Below are positions 6,722-10,801 of a DNA stretch of 10,801 bases, piece by piece (the stretch's first letter is position 1; the number at the start of each line of letters is the position of its first letter). This stretch comes from an uncultured Brevibacterium sp. Its GTDB lineage: Bacteria > Actinomycetota > Actinomycetes > Actinomycetales > Brevibacteriaceae. The notes under the pieces are model-generated. The model did no database searches. It was not told the origin of the DNA and saw only the letters and a list, made by a program, of their open reading frames with translations. The stretch spans positions 1 to 10,801 of the forward strand of contig CABTZE010000065.1 in the NCBI GenBank assembly GCA_902489215.1, given 5' to 3'. The translations under genes and the position numbers were made by a program.

Positions 6722-8449
6722 ATGAAGAAGACTGTTCCCTGGCTGATCTACGCCGCCGCGCTCCTATGCATGTCCGCATGTGTCTACATCGAGCTCTTCG
6801 CTGATTTTGACGGAAGGGTTTTCGCCGACAACGACGATTCCTCGCTTTTCATCTGGTGGATTGCGCACACCGCCGATGTTGTTGCTGGATGGTGCGGAAG
6901 GCCCGCCGGCGACAGTTCACTGCTGTACACCACCGCAATGAATGCTCCCGCTGGTGTCAACGGAGCGTGGAACACATCCCTGGTGGGCATCGGCCTGCCC
7001 CTTGTGCCGATTACGTGGCTTTTCGGTCCCGTTGTCAGCTATAACCTCGCCGTCGTGTGTGCCCCGGTGGTGTCTGCTTTGGCTGCAGCACTGCTCATTC
7101 GCCGCTTCACCCGTCTCGTGCCGGCCTTTTTCGGGGGCGCCCTTTACGGCTTTTCGACCTACACGATCGCGCAGTCATCGGGTCACCTCAATCTGGCATG
7201 GGCGCTGTTTCCTCCACTGGTCGTGCTCATGATGGTGCTTGTTGCTCGCGACCGACGGTGGACTGTCCCCTTCGGCATCGTGCTGGGCTGGCAGTTCTAT
7301 ATTTCGACGGAGCTTTTGGCAGGCACTTTCCTCGCGGTCCTCGTACTCTGTGCTGCAGCCTGTCTGACCGCATGGTCACACGTTCGGCCATTCATTGCCA
7401 AGGTCCTTCTGCGCGGCTCAGCAGCGGCCGGCATCGGCCTTGTCATCGCGTCTCCGCTGCTGTTGACCATGTGGCTGAAGCCAAACAGTCCGCGCGATTC
7501 GATTCGTCCTCACGGGGTGTGGAACACAGACGTTCTGGACGCGATAACTCCGGGCCCGTACACGCGAATCGGAACCGGAGCCGACCTGCCTCGAGTCGAA
7601 GCCATCGATCCGTCTGAACTGGGCGGCTACCTCAGCGTCCTGTGGCTTGTTGTCTGTCTGGCCGCTGTCGTACTGCTGTGGAAGCGCAGTCCCGCTGCCC
7701 GCACCGCAGCGTGTGCTGGCCTTGGTATGTGGATTCTGTCGCTGGGCTCACCCGTTTTCTTAGGCGGCGAAGAGCTGTTGCCATACGGGCCGTTCCGGGT
7801 GGTTGAGCTGATTCCGGTGCTCAGCAACATCCTTCCGATGCGGCTCATGGTCCACGTGGTCCTTGCCTGCTCTGTTCTTTCGGCACTGCTGATGAACAGG
7901 GCACGCAGCACGCTGATTCGCGCGCTGATCGGAACTGCTCTGAGCGCAGTCCTCGTTGTGACTTCTGCAGCACCTGTCCCTGCGCGCGACCTCCACATCC
8001 CGCAGTTCTACACAGACGAGGTTCGGGACGCGATTCCTGCCGGTGCGCTCGTCAAAACACTTCCCAGGCCTCGCGCCTGGGCCTATCCGCGTGCAGACGA
8101 GGCGATGCTCTGGCAGGCGGTGTCCGACATGCACTACCGGGAAACCGGGGGCTATTTCATCGGCGGACGAGACGACGCACCCGTGACCTACGCGGCACCT
8201 GCCGATTCGCTCGATATTCTCCTAGAAGAACACCGTGACTCTCCGGTGCCGCACGCCGAAGAGCTGCGGGACGAAGTGCGGGAACTGTGCCGCGGGGGAG
8301 TGGACTACATTCTCATTGCAGACGACGGTTTTTATCTGCCGCAGCCGGCCCCGGAAATCGCCCGGGCTGTCGGTACGGCGGCTGGTGCAGAACCCCAGCA
8401 CACCGGCGGGGTGTGGATGATCAAACTGAGCAAGGAGCAAGGATGCTGA
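6722..8449 (+). CDS. GT-C-like polytopic membrane protein
   Basis: This 575-residue integral membrane protein has about ten to twelve hydrophobic segments between residues 7 and 416, then a roughly 155-residue soluble C-terminal region, probably outside the membrane. The first segment (7-26) is followed by an acidic cluster, D36-N-D38-D39, then SSLFIWWIAH. An acidic pair or triplet in the first outside loop is the signature of GT-C glycosyltransferases, which use lipid-linked sugars. The LLYTTAMNAPAGVNGAWNTS stretch (67-86) and PMRLMVHVVLA (372-382) resemble actinobacterial membrane glycosyltransferase-like proteins I know by pattern. Donor and acceptor are unknown, and the fold assignment is inference. 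The ATG at 6722 is favoured by the KK-then-hydrophobic N-terminus, but there is no Shine-Dalgarno and the rpsA terminator abuts it. The stop overlaps coaE by 7 bp (ATGCTGA), so the two genes form an operon. Confidence 0.75.
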   Translation: MKKTVPWLIYAAALLCMSACVYIELFADFDGRVFADNDDSSLFIWWIAHTADVVAGWCGRPAGDSSLLYTTAMNAPAGVNGAWNTSLVGIGLPLVPITWLFGPVVSYNLAVVCAPVVSALAAALLIRRFTRLVPAFFGGALYGFSTYTIAQSSGHLNLAWALFPPLVVLMMVLVARDRRWTVPFGIVLGWQFYISTELLAGTFLAVLVLCAAACLTAWSHVRPFIAKVLLRGSAAAGIGLVIASPLLLTMWLKPNSPRDSIRPHGVWNTDVLDAITPGPYTRIGTGADLPRVEAIDPSELGGYLSVLWLVVCLAAVVLLWKRSPAARTAACAGLGMWILSLGSPVFLGGEELLPYGPFRVVELIPVLSNILPMRLMVHVVLACSVLSALLMNRARSTLIRALIGTALSAVLVVTSAAPVPARDLHIPQFYTDEVRDAIPAGALVKTLPRPRAWAYPRADEAMLWQAVSDMHYRETGGYFIGGRDDAPVTYAAPADSLDILLEEHRDSPVPHAEELRDEVRELCRGGVDYILIADDGFYLPQPAPEIARAVGTAAGAEPQHTGGVWMIKLSKEQGC

Positions 8450-9066
8450 AAATCGGTCTGACCGGCGGTATCGGAGCCGGCAAATCAACTGCGGCGGCGC
8501 TCTTCACCGCCCGCGACATTCCAGTGATCGATGCCGATGTTGTCGCTCGCGAAGTCGTCGCGCCAGGCCAGCCGGCACTGGAAGCTCTGCGGGAGTGCTT
8601 CGGCGAATCGGTTCTCAAGGACGGCGAACTCGACCGTGCGGAACTGGCCCGCATTGCATTTGCCGATGCCGAATCCACACAGGCTCTAAACGACATCATG
8701 CACCCAGCTATCGCACAGCGCACGGCGCAGCTGTTCGCCGAACACGCCGATGCGCCGATCGTCGTCCACGATGTTCCTCTGCTGGCCGAGAACCGCATGG
8801 AAGATGACTACGACCTTGTTGTCGTGGTCGATGTTCCGGCCGAAGTACGACTGCAGCGCCTAGTCGAGCTGCGCGGCATGGACGAAGCTGACGCCCGCCA
8901 GAGGATCCTCCGCCAGGCCTCGGATGACCAGCGCACGGCAATCGCGGATGTCGTACTCGACAATTCAGGCACTCCCGAACAGTTCGAGGAGCAGTTCGCG
9001 GAGGCATTCCAGAACGTCATCGAACCTGCAGCGCGCAAAGCCGGGGGCGCACCTGCCGGAGACTGA
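8443..9066 (+). CDS. coaE: Dephospho-CoA kinase
   Basis: This 207-residue cytoplasmic enzyme phosphorylates the ribose 3'-hydroxyl of dephospho-CoA with ATP, the last step of coenzyme A synthesis. The N-terminus LKIGLTGGIGAGKS contains the P-loop (8-15). IDAD (29-32) supplies the expected catalytic Asp (D32), HDVPLLAE (109-116) is the conserved substrate-site strand, and the Arg-rich lid lies near 137-150. The length fits single-domain CoaE; the C-terminal GrpB-like (UPF0157) domain of the M. tuberculosis protein is absent. The ATG at 8443 follows AAGGAG (8432-8437) by five bases. The frame is open further upstream, but this start gives the exact family N-terminus. Overlap with the upstream membrane protein gene implies translational coupling. 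Confidence 0.97.
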   Translation: MLKIGLTGGIGAGKSTAAALFTARDIPVIDADVVAREVVAPGQPALEALRECFGESVLKDGELDRAELARIAFADAESTQALNDIMHPAIAQRTAQLFAEHADAPIVVHDVPLLAENRMEDDYDLVVVVDVPAEVRLQRLVELRGMDEADARQRILRQASDDQRTAIADVVLDNSGTPEQFEEQFAEAFQNVIEPAARKAGGAPAGD

Positions 9067-9119
9067 CCGCGTTCGGCAGGGTCCGCCTCGTGAGCTGCAG
9101 AGCTGCCGTGCACAGCACC

Positions 9120-9166
9120 CAGACAAAAGAACAGCACCGTCACCGACGGTGCTGTTCTTTTGTCTG
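9120..9166. terminator. Bidirectional terminator between coaE and osmC
   Basis: A perfect 22-bp stem (9120-9141 with 9145-9166) surrounds a 3-nt loop ACC. The GC-rich inner half is followed on both strands by the same T-rich run TTCTTTTGTCT, so the hairpin can work as an intrinsic terminator either way. It sits between the convergent stops at 9066 and 9175. Confidence 0.93.
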
Positions 9167-9174
9167 CAAGCAGA

Positions 9175-9603
9175 TCAGGCCATAGTGGCGCTCAGGGTGA
9201 TCTTCACACCTGACAGAGCCTTTGCTGCGGGGCAGGTCTTCTTGGCCCGCTCAGCAAGGGTCTGGAAGGTCTTCTGCTCGATGCCCTCCGCGCGACCCAC
9301 GGTCACGAGGTGGATCTCCTGGATGCCCTTGACCGGGTCGAAGGTGATGTCAGCACCCGTTGTGATCTGTTCGGGAGTGGCTCCCTCTTCTGCCACGATG
9401 TTGGCCAGCGCCATTGAGAAGCACGAAGCCAGTCCCGCTCCGATCAGCTCTTCGGGGTTGGTGACCTTGTCGACCTGGGTATCAGCGCGGTTCGTCCAGT
9501 TGACGGTGAACGGGCCGATTCCCGAGCTTTCCAGCGAAGCGGATCCTTCGCCGTCTGCCAGGTGGCCCTTCCATGTGGCCTGTGCTTTTGTTACGCGGCT
9601 CAT
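9175..9603 (-). CDS. osmC: OsmC family peroxiredoxin
   Basis: This 142-residue protein of the OsmC/Ohr superfamily is a thiol-dependent peroxidase that reduces organic hydroperoxides. The two redox cysteines are C61 in GLASCFSMAL, at the start of the long central helix, and C124 in KKTCPAAKAL. R39 and E51/E52 fit the conserved Arg and Glu of the active site. The pattern, especially IGPFTVNWTNRADT near 29-42, fits the OsmC branch better than Ohr. The ATG at 9603 is preceded by AGGAGG four bases away on the complement. The gene is divergent from uvrB and convergent with coaE. M. tuberculosis has a different minus-strand gene (Rv1632c) at this position, so osmC here looks like a lineage-specific neighbour. 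The physiological oxidant and any regulator are not evident. Confidence 0.92.
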   Translation of the reverse strand: MSRVTKAQATWKGHLADGEGSASLESSGIGPFTVNWTNRADTQVDKVTNPEELIGAGLASCFSMALANIVAEEGATPEQITTGADITFDPVKGIQEIHLVTVGRAEGIEQKTFQTLAERAKKTCPAAKALSGVKITLSATMA

Positions 9604-9625
9604 TGTGCCTCCTCAGATTGGGGTT

Positions 9626-9638
9626 CACTCCAACTCTA
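9626..9638 (-). promoter_or_regulatory. Candidate promoter of osmC
   Basis: TAGAGT (9638 to 9633 on the minus strand) fits TANNNT and would start transcription near 9626. That leaves a leader of about 23 nt which includes the AGGAGG site. No -35 is evident. Confidence 0.35.
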
Positions 9639-9682
9639 TGTGGTCAGGCCCTCCGGCGCTCGTGGCGCGGTGCTGTGCAGAG

Positions 9683-9695
9683 TAGCCTGGGGGTA
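9683..9695 (+). promoter_or_regulatory. Candidate leaderless promoter of uvrB
   Basis: TAGCCT at 9683-9688 occupies -12 to -7 relative to a start at 9695, the A of the uvrB ATG. The six bases between are GGGGGT, with no usable Shine-Dalgarno spacing. This is the third case of the same arrangement in the window. No LexA-type palindrome is visible in the osmC-uvrB gap. Confidence 0.55.
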
Positions 9696-10801
9696 TGGCG
9701 CAGCAGTCTCTCCCCGTTCCCAAGATCGGTCATCGGCCGGAAGTTACCCGCTCGGTGGCTCCGTTTGAGGTCGTCAGCGAATACAAGCCGTCTGGCGATC
9801 AGCCCACGGCGATTGCCGAAATGGCCGAGCGGCTGCGGGCGGGCGAAAAAGACGTTGTTCTCATGGGTGCGACGGGTACGGGTAAGTCTGCGACGACAGC
9901 GTGGCTGATCGAAGAAATGCAGCGCCCCACCCTCATCATGGCGCACAACAAAACCCTGGCGGCCCAGCTGGCCAACGAGTTTCGGCAGCTGCTGCCGAAC
10001 AACGCTGTCGAGTACTTCGTGTCCTACTACGACTACTACCAGCCGGAAGCCTATGTGCCGCAGACGGACACGTTCATCGAAAAGGACTCGTCCATCAACG
10101 ACGAGGTTGAGCGTCTGCGCCACTCTGCAACGAACGCGCTGCTGACCCGCAGGGATGTTGTCGTCGTGTCCACGGTGTCGTGCATTTACGGCCTGGGCAC
10201 GCCGGAAGAGTACGTTGACCGCATGGTGTCGCTCGAAGTGGGCGAAGAAGTCGATCGTGATGCCCTGCTCAAGCAGTTCGTCACAATGCAGTACACCCGC
10301 AATGACGTGGCGTTCACCCGCGGCACGTTCCGCGTGCGCGGTGACACGGTCGAAATCATCCCGCAGTACGAAGAGCTCGCCATCCGCATTGAATTCTTCG
10401 GTGACGAAATCGAAGCTCTCTACACCCTGCATCCGCTGACCGGCGAAATCATTCGCGAAGAAGAGGTCATTCACATCTTCCCGGCTTCGCACTATGTGGC
10501 CGGTGAGGACCGCATGGCTCGGGCAATTGCCGATATCGAAGCGGAACTGCAGGAGCGACTGGCCGAACTTGAGGGACAGAACAAGCTGCTGGAAGCTCAG
10601 CGGCTGAAGATGCGCACCACCTATGACCTCGAAATGATGCAGTCGATGGGCTTTACGTCCGGGATTGAGAACTACTCGCGGCACATCGACGGCCGTGCAG
10701 CGGGCACCGCGCCGAACTGCCTGCTGGACTACTTCCCAGAGGACTTCCTGCTGGTGGTCGACGAATCGCACGTCACCATCCCGCAGATCGGCGGTATGTA
10801 C
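9695..10801 (+). CDS. uvrB: UvrABC excinuclease subunit B (cut by right edge)
   Basis: The first 369 residues of UvrB are present; the rest lies beyond the window. UvrB is the ATP-dependent, helicase-like damage-verification subunit of nucleotide excision repair and works with UvrA and UvrC. Visible are the Walker A motif GATGTGKS (58-65), MAHNKTLAAQL (82-92, motif Ia), the damage-probing beta-hairpin YYDYYQPEAYVPQ (111-123) and the Walker B DESH (356-359) followed by VTIPQIGGMY. The order and spacing match full-length UvrB. The ATG at 9695 gives a roughly 28-residue extension before EYKPSGDQP, within the range I would expect in actinobacteria. The start is supported by the TANNNT element 12 bases upstream rather than by a ribosome binding site. 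The gene is divergent from osmC. Confidence 0.98.
   Translation, partial: MAQQSLPVPKIGHRPEVTRSVAPFEVVSEYKPSGDQPTAIAEMAERLRAGEKDVVLMGATGTGKSATTAWLIEEMQRPTLIMAHNKTLAAQLANEFRQLLPNNAVEYFVSYYDYYQPEAYVPQTDTFIEKDSSINDEVERLRHSATNALLTRRDVVVVSTVSCIYGLGTPEEYVDRMVSLEVGEEVDRDALLKQFVTMQYTRNDVAFTRGTFRVRGDTVEIIPQYEELAIRIEFFGDEIEALYTLHPLTGEIIREEEVIHIFPASHYVAGEDRMARAIADIEAELQERLAELEGQNKLLEAQRLKMRTTYDLEMMQSMGFTSGIENYSRHIDGRAAGTAPNCLLDYFPEDFLLVVDESHVTIPQIGGMY

Noticed and set aside
5115..6779. A 554-codon minus-strand frame opposite rpsA.
   Set aside because: Its sequence is low-complexity, rich in Val/Asp/Leu and mirrors the S1 repeats. It has no recognisable domain, and rpsA on the other strand is certain.
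9092..9106. Direct repeat GAGCTGC-A-GAGCTGC after coaE.
   Set aside because: It is only two 7-base copies in GC-rich DNA, with no relation to the nearby hairpin. It is most likely chance.
9604..9694. Possible SOS (LexA) box controlling uvrB.
   Set aside because: No TCGAAC-N4-GTTCGA-like palindrome is present in the gap. A lone GTTC is not enough.
9644..10771. A 375-codon minus-strand frame opposite uvrB.
   Set aside because: It is an antisense shadow of a clear uvrB. No family resemblance is seen, and it would overlap the osmC promoter region.
1..10801. Mobile elements, CRISPR arrays, attachment sites, or defence or biosynthetic clusters.
   Set aside because: I found no transposase, integrase, repeat-spacer pattern or terminal repeats. 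The tRNA-Leu has no visible duplicated 3' end in this window, though only 23 bases lie beyond it.

Overview
The window is about 10.8 kb of moderately GC-rich DNA carrying core housekeeping genes of an actinobacterium. The order is tRNA-Leu(CAA), an ANTAR response regulator (pdtaR type), a hotdog thioesterase, polA, a methyltransferase, rpsA, a polytopic membrane protein, coaE, osmC and uvrB. The backbone pdtaR-polA-rpsA-coaE-uvrB has the same order as Mycobacterium tuberculosis Rv1626-Rv1629-Rv1630-Rv1631-Rv1633. The single-domain CoaE and the genes placed between the backbone genes suggest a non-mycobacterial actinobacterium, perhaps Micrococcales. I cannot name a genus.

Layout, left part (1-4150). 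tRNA-Leu(CAA) on the minus strand faces away from pdtaR on the plus strand. pdtaR converges on a minus-strand YdiI/MenI-like thioesterase, with a hairpin terminator between them. The thioesterase and polA are divergent across a 75-bp gap. polA encodes a full-length DNA polymerase I with an intact 5' nuclease, a decayed 3'-5' exonuclease domain and an intact polymerase domain. It ends at a perfect UUCG hairpin shared with the convergent methyltransferase gene.

Layout, right part (4150-10801). The methyltransferase and rpsA (four S1 domains) are divergent across a 189-bp gap that holds overlapping candidate promoters and an 8-bp inverted repeat. rpsA ends in a classic U-tract terminator. Three bases later a GT-C-like membrane protein gene begins, and it overlaps coaE by 7 bp. 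coaE converges on osmC across a perfect 22-bp hairpin. osmC and uvrB are divergent, and uvrB runs off the right edge with 369 codons present.

The strongest signal beyond the genes concerns translation starts. pdtaR, polA and uvrB each have a TANNNT hexamer exactly 12 bases before a GTG/ATG start, which places the predicted transcription start on the first base of the start codon. These look like leaderless mRNAs. The remaining genes either have a Shine-Dalgarno sequence or, in the case of the membrane protein, no visible signal. I see no mobile element, CRISPR array, defence island or wholly new system here. This is mostly a conserved chromosomal segment with several regulatory details worth checking.
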